Assembly: GCA_035272265.1 (NCBI GenBank)
Contig: DATEQV010000503.1
Span: 1-8,987, forward strand
Source of the DNA: Acidisphaera sp035272265
GTDB lineage: Bacteria; Pseudomonadota; Alphaproteobacteria; Acetobacterales; Acetobacteraceae
Direction of reading: 5' to 3'
Length of the DNA stretch: 8,987 nucleotides
Positions 1 to 5,337 of the stretch are shown here, in pieces. The position numbers and the translations under genes are program-made. The first letter of the stretch is position 1. Every line of letters begins with the position of its first letter. Under the pieces are notes generated by a model. The model saw only the letters and a program-made list of their open reading frames with translations, did not search any database and was not told where the DNA came from.

Positions 1-180
1 CAAAGAATCCGATATCCCGATCCTTGGGAATCCTTCATCGTGCGGTTGCAACATGTTCCAACACAAACTGTGGCATTCTGGACTCACCTTGCCCAGACCA
101 TACCCGCGCAAACGCGACTCAATCGCATTGAGAACTGCTGAAGAAACTGGCAGCCAGTTGTCCGTTCGTGTTGTAGACGT
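1..180. other. Low-GC left-edge segment without a recognised gene
   Basis: By direct count about 92 of these 180 bases are G or C (51%), well below the rest of the window. Frames on both strands stay open across it: one on the + strand from base 2 to 235, and one on the - strand running off the left edge. Neither translation resembles a family I know, and the codons in both lack the G/C-ending bias of the confirmed genes. It may be recently acquired DNA, or the degraded end of a gene lying mostly outside the window. I see no tRNA, rRNA or insertion-sequence end in it. Confidence 0.5.
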
Positions 181-214
181 CGACGTTGCCGCCGCCACCG
201 CCGCCACCTGCCAT
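119..214 (-). CDS. Possible small glycine-rich protein (31 aa), unrecognised
   Basis: This - strand frame begins ATG at 214 and ends TGA at 121-119. A clear Shine-Dalgarno sequence GGGAGG (complement of 225-230) lies ten bases upstream, which is why I list it. The product starts MAGGGGGGG, continues NVDVYNTNGQLAAS and ends in a serine run followed by QCD. There is no membrane segment or known motif. The first two thirds use mostly C-ending codons (AAC GTC GAC GTC TAC AAC), as real genes here do, and the last third does not. It could therefore be the 5' end of a larger gene that was truncated or frameshifted where the GC content falls. A different - strand frame overlapping its end stays open to base 1, which fits a frameshifted gene start. 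It could also be a genuine small protein, or chance. Function unknown. Confidence 0.3.
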   Translation of the reverse strand: MAGGGGGGGNVDVYNTNGQLAASFFSSSQCD

Positions 215-380
215 TTTTATGGTTCCTCCCGATGATCGGGCCCGGGTTGCGTCCCGCGCCCCGTCCGGCGGCCATAGACCCGTGCGATGGAAACGTCCAG
301 CGTCGCACCGTTACGGCGCGTGGCGCGGCGCGCATGGACTACCCGAAGTTGCGCGGCCCGCGTCAGACCGCGGCTGGTAG
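215..380. other. Spacer without a supported gene
   Basis: GC-rich sequence between the small glycine-rich frame and the amidase remnant. The open frames crossing it are arginine-, alanine- and proline-rich and look like by-products of base composition. A short 5-bp stem with a 6-base loop (358-362 pairing with 369-373) lies just beyond the amidase remnant's stop codon on the - strand. It could be a relic of that gene's terminator, but no T-run follows it. Confidence 0.4.
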
Positions 381-457
381 CTAGCCGAACCCGATGAACC
401 CCGGCATCTCCGTGATCGCGGGGGCCTTCATCAGCGCCGCCACATCGGGCACAGGCC
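381..457 (-). pseudogene. Amidase 3'-end remnant (last 24 codons)
   Basis: Read on the - strand, this ends ...ITEMPGFIGFG followed by TAG (383-381). It matches the C-terminus of the intact amidase encoded at 1335-2825: 18 of 24 residues are identical, including PVPD, AAL.K and the final MPGFIGFG. At DNA level, 384-457 and 1338-1411 agree at about 63 of 74 positions without gaps. Homology stops abruptly near 452-457, where the opposite-strand RAM-domain fragment begins, so the other ~470 codons are gone. The level of divergence argues against a very recent tandem copy of the neighbouring gene. More likely there were once two related amidase genes, or a homologous amidase arrived and was mostly deleted. 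It cannot encode a working enzyme because the catalytic residues lie far upstream. Confidence 0.85.
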
Positions 458-667
458 TATCGCATGGCGCAGGAAGCGGCCGACGCGATCGCGGAGCTGT
501 CGGAGATGAATTCCACCTCCGGCCAGCACGACCTGCTGGCCAAGTTCTATCTCGATTCCGGCCAGAACATCGGCCGCTTCGTCACCGACCGCGTGCAGTC
601 GCTGCCCGGCGCGAAGGACACCTACACGCTGATCACGTTCAACGCCTTCACGCCGCGGCGGGGGTAA
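452..667 (+). pseudogene. 5'-truncated Lrp/AsnC ligand-binding (RAM) domain protein
   Basis: The frame reads QAYRMAQEAADAIAELSEM, then STSGQHDLLAKFYLD, GQNIGRFVTDRVQSLPG and KDTYTLITFNAF before TAA at 665-667. This is the pattern of the small stand-alone RAM-domain proteins (about 75-80 residues, usually beginning M..IFVQVKCELG.AY) that share the effector-binding half of Lrp/AsnC regulators. The STSG.xDLL segment and the terminal DT.T.ITF.AF are the recognisable parts. About 14 N-terminal residues, including the first beta-strand, are missing: the frame runs straight into the amidase remnant at 452-457 with no start codon in the right place. An internal ATG at 464 could start a 67-residue product, but I see no good ribosome binding site there and it would lack the first strand. 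It carries no DNA-binding helix-turn-helix. It converges on hicB. Confidence 0.72.
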
Positions 668-699
668 CGACGTCCGACACGCGACAGCTTCGACCGGCG

Positions 700-1086
700 C
701 TAAGCCATCTCGCGCAACTTCGCGCGCGCAGCCTCTGCGAGGAACCGCGAGCGATTGGCGCTTCGGCGGTCGATCTCTTCGAGCAGGTCCTCGGGCAACG
801 TCACGTTGATCCGCACGGCCCTGGCCGGCTCCGTCCGAACCTGCACAAGAAACGCAACCGCGTCGCGATTCTCGGCCGCTTCCATGACCGCGTCGAGGGG
901 CGAGGGGCGAGGGATCGGATCGCCATCCTCGACCATGCCCTCGATATGCAGCGCGAGCGCCTCGTCCGCGTTCCGGCGCGCTTCCTCCAGCGTCTTCCCG
1001 GCTGTGACGCAGCCCGGGAAGTTGGGGAAGTCCACGCCGAAGTCGCTCGATCCTTCCTTGCGAATGAGCGCGATGTAGCCCGTCAT
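700..1086 (-). CDS. hicB: HicB family antitoxin
   Basis: Antitoxin of a type II toxin-antitoxin pair. HicB proteins bind and block the HicA mRNA-cutting toxin and repress their own operon. The 128-residue product has the usual two parts. The N-terminal partial RNase H-like HicB fold spans roughly residues 3-65 (YIALIRKEGSSDFGVDFPNF, PGC, then a TLEEAR.NADEAL helix). The C-terminal ribbon-helix-helix DNA-binding segment spans roughly 88-128 (VRINVTLPEDLLEEIDRR, SRFLAEAA). Length fits the longer RHH-carrying HicB class. I chose the ATG at 1086 because GAGG lies seven bases upstream; a GTG at 1089 immediately before it is possible and would add one residue. The hicA stop codon is within a few bases, so the two genes are co-translated. 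Nothing key appears to be missing, and the antitoxin looks intact. Confidence 0.93.
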   Translation of the reverse strand: MTGYIALIRKEGSSDFGVDFPNFPGCVTAGKTLEEARRNADEALALHIEGMVEDGDPIPRPSPLDAVMEAAENRDAVAFLVQVRTEPARAVRINVTLPEDLLEEIDRRSANRSRFLAEAARAKLREMA

Positions 1087-1090
1087 CACC

Positions 1091-1279
1091 TTACCTCAAC
1101 TTCACGCCAGACTGCCGCTCGACACTGCGCAGCGTGCCGATTGGCAGCTCACGCTTCGGATGCGGCACCGTCACGCGTCCGGCGCGAACCGGATGCTTGA
1201 ACTGCCAGTGACTGCCCTTCGTCGCGACGTGCACCCAGCCGGCTGCCTCCAGCGCGCGGATCACCGCCCGGCTATCCAT
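1091..1279 (-). CDS. hicA: HicA family toxin (mRNA interferase)
   Basis: Toxin of the HicAB pair: a small double-stranded-RNA-binding-fold protein that cuts mRNA and halts translation when not held by HicB. The 62-residue product has the classic HicA layout: RAVIRALEAAGW, then the active-site motif KGSHWQFKHP with the catalytic histidine at residue 24, then VTVPHPKRELPIGTLRSVER and GVKL at the end. The ATG at 1279 gives the normal family length. An in-frame GTG at 1297 would add six residues (CIDIH after the initiator) encoded entirely inside the palindromic operator-like sequence, so I reject it. No Shine-Dalgarno is visible before 1279, because the upstream bases are the palindrome itself. 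Translation may be weak or leaderless, a possible way to keep toxin below antitoxin. hicB follows directly. Confidence 0.93.
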   Translation of the reverse strand: MDSRAVIRALEAAGWVHVATKGSHWQFKHPVRAGRVTVPHPKRELPIGTLRSVERQSGVKLR

Positions 1280-1295
1280 GTGTATATCTATACAC
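1280..1295. promoter_or_regulatory. Perfect palindrome abutting hicA start, probable HicB operator
   Basis: GTGTATA, two bases, TATACAC: seven-base arms pairing perfectly, ending exactly one base before the hicA ATG on the - strand. It is A/T-rich in an otherwise GC-rich region. HicB proteins with a ribbon-helix-helix domain are known to bind short inverted repeats in their own promoter, so this is the obvious autoregulatory site. That it is bound is inference. Confidence 0.65.
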
Positions 1296-1315
1296 ACTTA
1301 TCCGCCGAACTTGAA
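1287..1315 (-). promoter_or_regulatory. Candidate hicAB promoter
   Basis: On the - strand, TTCAAG (complement of 1310-1315) and TATAGA (complement of 1287-1292) are spaced by 17 bases, a reasonable sigma-70-like pair. The -10 element lies inside the 1280-1295 palindrome, so operator binding would block polymerase. Transcription would begin at or within a few bases of the hicA ATG, implying a very short or absent leader. Predicted by eye only. Confidence 0.4.
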
Positions 1316-1334
1316 GCCTGTTGCAGGCGCCGCC

Positions 1335-2825
1335 TCAGCCGAACCCGATGAACCCCGGCATGTCCGCGATCGGCGCGGCCTTCACCAGCGCCGCGATGTC
1401 CGGCACCGGCCGCGCGGCGCGCGCATCGCCGGCGAGCAGGCGCTCCATCGCCGCCGCCACCGCCAGCACATACGCGTCGCCGCCGCGCGGGCCGACGATC
1501 TGCAAGCCAAACGGCAGCCCCGCCTCGTCGCGCCCCACCGGCAGGCACATCGCCGGATGGCCGGCCAAGGTCGCCGCGTACGCCAGCGACAGCCAGTGGA
1601 AATACGTGCGCGTCGGCTGGCCGTCGATCTCGGCCGGATACAGTTCGCGCCAGTCGCGCGGGCTGATCGTGATCCCGGGCGTAATCAGCACGTCGAAGCC
1701 GGCGAAGGACGCCTGCCAGCGGCGGTACATCGCCGTCTGCAGGCTCTGCGCGCGTGCGACGTCGGCCGCCGTGTAGCGCAGCCCCTCCTCGACGTTCGCG
1801 TGCACGTTCGGTCCGCAGTCCTGCGGGCGTGTCCGCACTTTCTCCAGATGGTTGCCGAGCACGCCCACCGCGCGCAGCACTTCGAATGCCTCGTCGGCAC
1901 CTGTGCAATCAGGGGCCGCGTCCTCGGCGCTCGCGAACGCGCGGCGAAACAGCGCGCATTTGGCCGCGAACACCCGCGCAATGTGCCGCTCCGTCGGCGC
2001 GAAGCCGAGGTCGGGCGAGAACGCGGCGCGCACCGACGTCAGATCCACCGCCCCGGGTTGCGCGAAGTCCTCCGCCCGGCGAACCGCTCTCCCGTAGATC
2101 GTCGTCGCCAGCGGGTCGCGCGCGTCGTCCGACACGATCGCCGCCAGCAGCAGGCACAGGTCGGGCACCGTGCGCGCCATCGGCCCAAGCACCGACAACG
2201 GGCTCCATCCGTGGCCGCGCAGCTCGTTCGGCACCAGGCCCGGCGTCGGACGAAAGCCCACCACGCCGCAGAACGCCGCCGGGTTGCGCAAGCTGCCGCC
2301 CGTGTCGGATCCGGTTGCAAGCGGAACCATACCGGTCGCCAGCGCCACCGCCGAGCCGCCCGACGATCCGGCCGCAGACCGCGACGGATCGAACGGATTG
2401 CCGGTCGCGCCATAGACGCTGTTGCGCGTGTTCGCGCCCAGGCCGAACTCCGGCACGTTGGTCTTGCCGAGCACGATGCCGCCGGCCGCGCGCACCCGCG
2501 CCACCACGCCGGCATCTTCCTGCGGCACGAAGTCGCGGAAGATCGGGCTGCCGTAGGTCGTGCGCAGGCCCGCCGTCTCCTCCAGGTCCTTGATGCCGAC
2601 CGGCAGCCCGTGCAGCAGCGGCAGCGCCGCGCCGCGCGCGACCATCGCGTCCGCCGCGTCCGCCTCCGCCAGCGCCGCCTCGAAGCTGCGCGCCACCATC
2701 GCGTTCACCGCATGGTCCACCGCCTCGATGCGGCGGATGCAGCTCTGCGTGAGCTCACGGGACGACAGCTTGCGTGCCCCGATCAAGCGTCGCGCGAGCG
2801 CCGCGTCCAGATCGCAGGCGTCCAT
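1335..2825 (-). CDS. Amidase-signature family hydrolase
   Basis: Cytoplasmic amide hydrolase of 496 residues using a Ser-cisSer-Lys triad. Visible catalytic residues are Lys79 in LPVGIKD, Ser154 in the glycine/serine-rich GSSGGS loop, and the nucleophile Ser178 in GSDTGGSLRNPAAFCG; the 24-residue spacing of the two serines is that of the family. The N-terminus (residues 14-40, LIGARKLSSRELTQSCIRRI) is the usual helical start. The exact substrate cannot be read from sequence. GatA of the tRNA amidotransferase is unlikely, because no gatC/gatB neighbours are present and the C-terminus differs. ATG at 2825 follows GGAGG by five bases. It starts 12 bases after the gamma-glutamyltransferase-family gene, so the two are almost certainly one operon. 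Its last 24 codons reappear as a diverged scrap at 381-457. Confidence 0.93.
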   Translation of the reverse strand: MDACDLDAALARRLIGARKLSSRELTQSCIRRIEAVDHAVNAMVARSFEAALAEADAADAMVARGAALPLLHGLPVGIKDLEETAGLRTTYGSPIFRDFVPQEDAGVVARVRAAGGIVLGKTNVPEFGLGANTRNSVYGATGNPFDPSRSAAGSSGGSAVALATGMVPLATGSDTGGSLRNPAAFCGVVGFRPTPGLVPNELRGHGWSPLSVLGPMARTVPDLCLLLAAIVSDDARDPLATTIYGRAVRRAEDFAQPGAVDLTSVRAAFSPDLGFAPTERHIARVFAAKCALFRRAFASAEDAAPDCTGADEAFEVLRAVGVLGNHLEKVRTRPQDCGPNVHANVEEGLRYTAADVARAQSLQTAMYRRWQASFAGFDVLITPGITISPRDWRELYPAEIDGQPTRTYFHWLSLAYAATLAGHPAMCLPVGRDEAGLPFGLQIVGPRGGDAYVLAVAAAMERLLAGDARAARPVPDIAALVKAAPIADMPGFIGFG

Positions 2826-2837
2826 CTCCGCCTCCCC

Positions 2838-4436
2838 TCAGAACCCCAGCGCCAACCCGTCCTTGCGCGGGTCCGATCCGCCGACCAGCACGCCGCGCGC
2901 CCGATCGATCCACACCGCCTGGCCGCCGCCATGCGGCTTCTCCACCCGCACCACGTCGTGCCCGAGCTGCCGCAGCGACTCGACGACCGGCATCGGCACG
3001 CCGCTTTCGATCTCCAGCTTGCCCTTGGTCGTCATCACGCGCGGCAGATCCAGCGCCTGCTGCACGTCCAGGCCGAAGTCGATCATGTTGGTCAGCAGCA
3101 GCGTCTGCCCCATCGGCTGGAAATGCCCGCCCATCACGCCGAACGGCATCACCGCGTGGCCATCCTTCATCAGCATGCCCGGCAGGATCGTGTGCATCGG
3201 TCTCTTCCGCGGCGCGATGCAGTTCGGATGGCCGCGCTCGACGCGGAACCCGTAGCCGCGGTTGTGCAGCATCACGCCGCTCTTCTGCGCCAGGATACCG
3301 GTGCCGAAATCGCTGTACAGCGAGTTGATGAAGCTGCACGCGGTGCCGTCGCGGTCGACGATCGCGACGTACACCGTGTCGCGATGCGCCGGGAGCACCG
3401 CTTCGCCTGCGCGCGGCAGATCGCGCAGCGCCGCGCGATCCGAAATCAGCCGCCGCAGCCCGTCCAGATACGTCGGATCGAGCAGCTTCTGGACCGGCAC
3501 GTCCACCTGCGCCGGGTCGGCGATGAAGGCGTCGCGGTCGCGGTAGATCAGCCGCGCCGCCTCCGCGTGCCGGTGCAGGCGCAGCGCCGACAGCGGCCCG
3601 CCGGACGGCTTCTCGAACCCCTCCAGGATGCCGAGCAGCATCAGCACCATCAGCCCCGATCCGTTCGGCGGGCACTCGAACACCTCGTAGCCGCGCCAGC
3701 GCGCGCTGACCGGGGTGACGAACGCGGCACCGCTCGCACCCTCGGCGAAATCGGCCTCGGTCTGCAGGCCGCCCCGCGCCCGCAACGTCGCCACGATGTC
3801 GGCGGCGACCGGCCCCTCGTAGAACGCCGTCGCTCCATGCCGAGCGATCGCGCGCAGCGTCGCCGCCAGCGCCGGCTGACGGAACACGTCGCCCGGCGCC
3901 GGTGGCCGCCCGCCGGGCAGGAACGCGTCGGCACCCCCCGCGCGCAGCTTGTCGACGTTGCGCGCCCAGTCCCACGCGACGCGATCCGCCACCGGCCAGC
4001 CCTCCTCGGCCAGCCGGATCGCCGGTTGCAGCAGCGCGCCCAGGTCGCGGCTTCCATGCGCCGCCAGCAGCGTCTGCCACGCCGACACCGCCCCGGGCAC
4101 GGTCATGCATTGCACCGACGTCGGCTCCAGCGCGGCGATGCCGTGCGCCTCATACCAGTCGATGGTCGCCGCCGCCGCCGCGCGGCCGGAGCCGTTCAGC
4201 GCCACCACCCGTCCCTCGCCGGCCGGCGCATACAGGCAGAAGCAGTCGCCGCCGATGCCGGTGTTGTGCGGCTCCACGACGCCAAGCACCGCCGCCGCCG
4301 CCACCGCCGCGTCCACCGCATTGCCGCCGGCCCGCATGACGTCCAGCGCCGTCAGCGTGGCGACCGGCACGGAGGTCGCCGCCATCGCCGAGGTCGCGTA
4401 GACCGGGCTGCGCCCCGGCAGGTGGAAGTCGCGCAT
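2838..4436 (-). CDS. ggt: Gamma-glutamyltransferase family protein
   Basis: An N-terminal-nucleophile enzyme that self-cleaves and then hydrolyses or transfers gamma-glutamyl (or related acyl) groups. The 532-residue precursor shows GGNAVDAAV (37-45), EPHNTGIGGD (55-64), GSGR with Arg85 at the place where the substrate carboxylate is bound, and the processing site HRD/TVYVAIVD. Thr354 would become the new N-terminus of a ~179-residue small subunit. MGGHFQP (Gly436-Gly437) corresponds to the oxyanion-hole glycines. No signal peptide is present (MRDFHLPGRSPVYATSAMAA), so it resembles the cytoplasmic YwrD-like branch rather than periplasmic glutathione-degrading GGT. I prefer ATG 4436, nine bases after GAGGG, over ATG 4445, whose ribosome site would overlap it. 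The amidase follows in the same operon. True substrate is unknown; glutathione is only one possibility. Confidence 0.92.
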   Translation of the reverse strand: MRDFHLPGRSPVYATSAMAATSVPVATLTALDVMRAGGNAVDAAVAAAAVLGVVEPHNTGIGGDCFCLYAPAGEGRVVALNGSGRAAAAATIDWYEAHGIAALEPTSVQCMTVPGAVSAWQTLLAAHGSRDLGALLQPAIRLAEEGWPVADRVAWDWARNVDKLRAGGADAFLPGGRPPAPGDVFRQPALAATLRAIARHGATAFYEGPVAADIVATLRARGGLQTEADFAEGASGAAFVTPVSARWRGYEVFECPPNGSGLMVLMLLGILEGFEKPSGGPLSALRLHRHAEAARLIYRDRDAFIADPAQVDVPVQKLLDPTYLDGLRRLISDRAALRDLPRAGEAVLPAHRDTVYVAIVDRDGTACSFINSLYSDFGTGILAQKSGVMLHNRGYGFRVERGHPNCIAPRKRPMHTILPGMLMKDGHAVMPFGVMGGHFQPMGQTLLLTNMIDFGLDVQQALDLPRVMTTKGKLEIESGVPMPVVESLRQLGHDVVRVEKPHGGGQAVWIDRARGVLVGGSDPRKDGLALGF

Positions 4437-4468
4437 CCGCCTCATCCCTCAAGTATGGAGATATCCTT
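4437..4468. promoter_or_regulatory. Very short divergent intergenic region
   Basis: Only 32 bases separate the chosen starts of the leftward ggt-amidase operon and the rightward csaA-gpt operon. It contains the ribosome sites for both directions: GGAG at 4457-4460 for csaA, and the complement of CCCTC for ggt. There is no room for two full promoters, so their -35 elements must lie inside the opposite gene's 5' coding region. Confidence 0.6.
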
Positions 4469-4807
4469 ATGTCCGAGATCACCTACGACGATTTCGAGCG
4501 GGTGGACATCCGGGTCGGCACCATCGTGGAGGCAACCCAGTTCCCCGAGGCGCGCAAGCCCGCCTTCAGGCTGGTCATCGACTTCGGCCCGCAGATCGGC
4601 CGCAAGCGCTCCTCGGCCCAGCTGACGGTCCACTACGCGCCCGACCAGCTGATCGGCCGGCAGGTCTGCGCGGTGGTGAACTTCCCGCCGCGCCAGATCG
4701 GCCCTTTCATGAGCGAGGTGCTGACCCTCGGCATGCCGGATGCAAACGGCGCGGTCGTGCTGATCCGCCCCGACCACAAGGTGCCCAACGGCGGCAGACT
4801 GTTCTGA
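4469..4807 (+). CDS. csaA: CsaA-like tRNA-binding protein / secretion chaperone
   Basis: A 112-residue single-domain OB-fold protein of the EMAP/Trbp111-like tRNA-binding class. The Bacillus CsaA has been described as an export-related chaperone; its bacterial role is not well settled. The match is nearly continuous with family sequences I know: FERVDIRVGTIVEA (9-22), PEARKPAFRL (26-35), RKRSSAQLTVHY, LIGRQV.AVVNFPPRQIGPF, MSEVLTLG, and the closing GAVVLIRPD, VPNGGRLF. Normal family length is about 110, so it is complete. ATG at 4469 has GGAG eight bases upstream. It is the first gene of a rightward pair with gpt, 13 bases apart. Nothing in context clarifies its client, and the pairing with a purine salvage enzyme may simply be shared transcription. 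Confidence 0.94.
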   Translation: MSEITYDDFERVDIRVGTIVEATQFPEARKPAFRLVIDFGPQIGRKRSSAQLTVHYAPDQLIGRQVCAVVNFPPRQIGPFMSEVLTLGMPDANGAVVLIRPDHKVPNGGRLF

Positions 4808-4820
4808 ACGGGATCATCCG

Positions 4821-5297
4821 ATGGCCGCCCACTACTACACCGTCACCTGGGACCAGCTTCACCGCGACGCCAAGGCGCTGGCGTGGCGGCTGATGGAGAA
4901 GGGCCCGTTCGCCGGCATCGTCGCCATCACCCGCGGCGGCCTGATCCCCGCGGCGATCGTCGCCCGCGAGCTCGACATCCGCGTCATCGAGAGCGTCTCC
5001 GTGCTCACCTACGACGAGGAAGCCAAAGGCGAGACGGCCGTCGTCAAGCCGCCGACCGCGGCGGGCGACGGCGCGGGGTGGCTGATCGTCGACGACTTGG
5101 TGGACACCGGGACGACGCTGCGCGTGGTGCGCGGCCTGCTGCCCCGCGCGCACGCCGCCTGCGTCTACGCCAAGCCCGCCGGCCGCCCGATGGCCGACAC
5201 GTTCATCACCGAGGTGTCGCAGAGCACCTGGATCCTGTTCCCCTGGGACACCGAGCCGCAGTTCATCGCGCCGCTGGCCAAGCAGGCGCCGCGCTGA
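4821..5297 (+). CDS. gpt: Xanthine(-guanine) phosphoribosyltransferase
   Basis: Purine salvage enzyme that joins xanthine, guanine or hypoxanthine to PRPP to give the 5'-nucleotide; cytoplasmic or peripherally membrane-associated in relatives. The 158-residue length is close to the 152 of Escherichia coli Gpt. Key motifs: ITRGGLIPAA (36-45) in the diphosphate-binding loop; the acidic PRPP motif IVDDLVDTGTT (89-99) with Asp91-Asp92; KPAGRPMAD (118-126); and WILFPWD (137-143), whose Trp stacks on the purine. These signatures, especially the KPAGRP and PWD blocks, separate Gpt from hypoxanthine (Hpt) and adenine (Apt) enzymes. ATG at 4821 is 13 bases after csaA with only a weak GGGA upstream, suggesting translational coupling. 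Its stop codon forms part of an inverted repeat shared with the convergent dehydratase gene. Confidence 0.94.
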   Translation: MAAHYYTVTWDQLHRDAKALAWRLMEKGPFAGIVAITRGGLIPAAIVARELDIRVIESVSVLTYDEEAKGETAVVKPPTAAGDGAGWLIVDDLVDTGTTLRVVRGLLPRAHAACVYAKPAGRPMADTFITEVSQSTWILFPWDTEPQFIAPLAKQAPR

Positions 5298-5337
5298 CGC
5301 GCGTGCCTGCCGCGCGCCCCTCGGCCGGACGCGTCAG
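5294..5337. terminator. Inverted repeat spanning both convergent stop codons
   Basis: CTGACGCG (5294-5301) and CGCGTCAG (5330-5337) are perfect complements separated by 28 GC-rich bases. The left arm contains the gpt stop TGA; the right arm contains, on the other strand, the dehydratase stop TGA. A stem here would end transcription from either side, but no T-run follows in either direction, so it is not a canonical intrinsic terminator. Bidirectional termination is inferred from position. Confidence 0.45.

Noticed and set aside
2..235. + strand open frame over the left edge containing HKLWHSGLTLPRPYPRKRD.
   Set aside because: No family recognised, no ribosome site before its ATG at 53, and a competing - strand frame with a good ribosome site covers the same bases.
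358..373. Short hairpin after the amidase-remnant stop as an intrinsic terminator.
   Set aside because: The stem is only five base pairs with no following T-run. Such stems are expected by chance in DNA this rich in G and C.
394..1200. 268-codon + strand frame across the amidase remnant and hicB.
   Set aside because: It conflicts with the better-supported RAM fragment and hicAB. The MNPGISV start is the reverse reading of the amidase tail.
1280..1297. GTG at 1297 as hicA start.
   Set aside because: It adds residues encoded wholly inside the palindrome, exceeds the usual HicA N-terminus and lacks a ribosome site. ATG 1279 fits the family.
1278..4625. Very long + strand open frame (1115 codons) opposite ggt and the amidase.
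   Set aside because: Its product is dominated by Arg, Ala, His and Gln with no domain. It is the antisense shadow of two well-supported genes in GC-rich DNA, and it starts inside the hicA palindrome.
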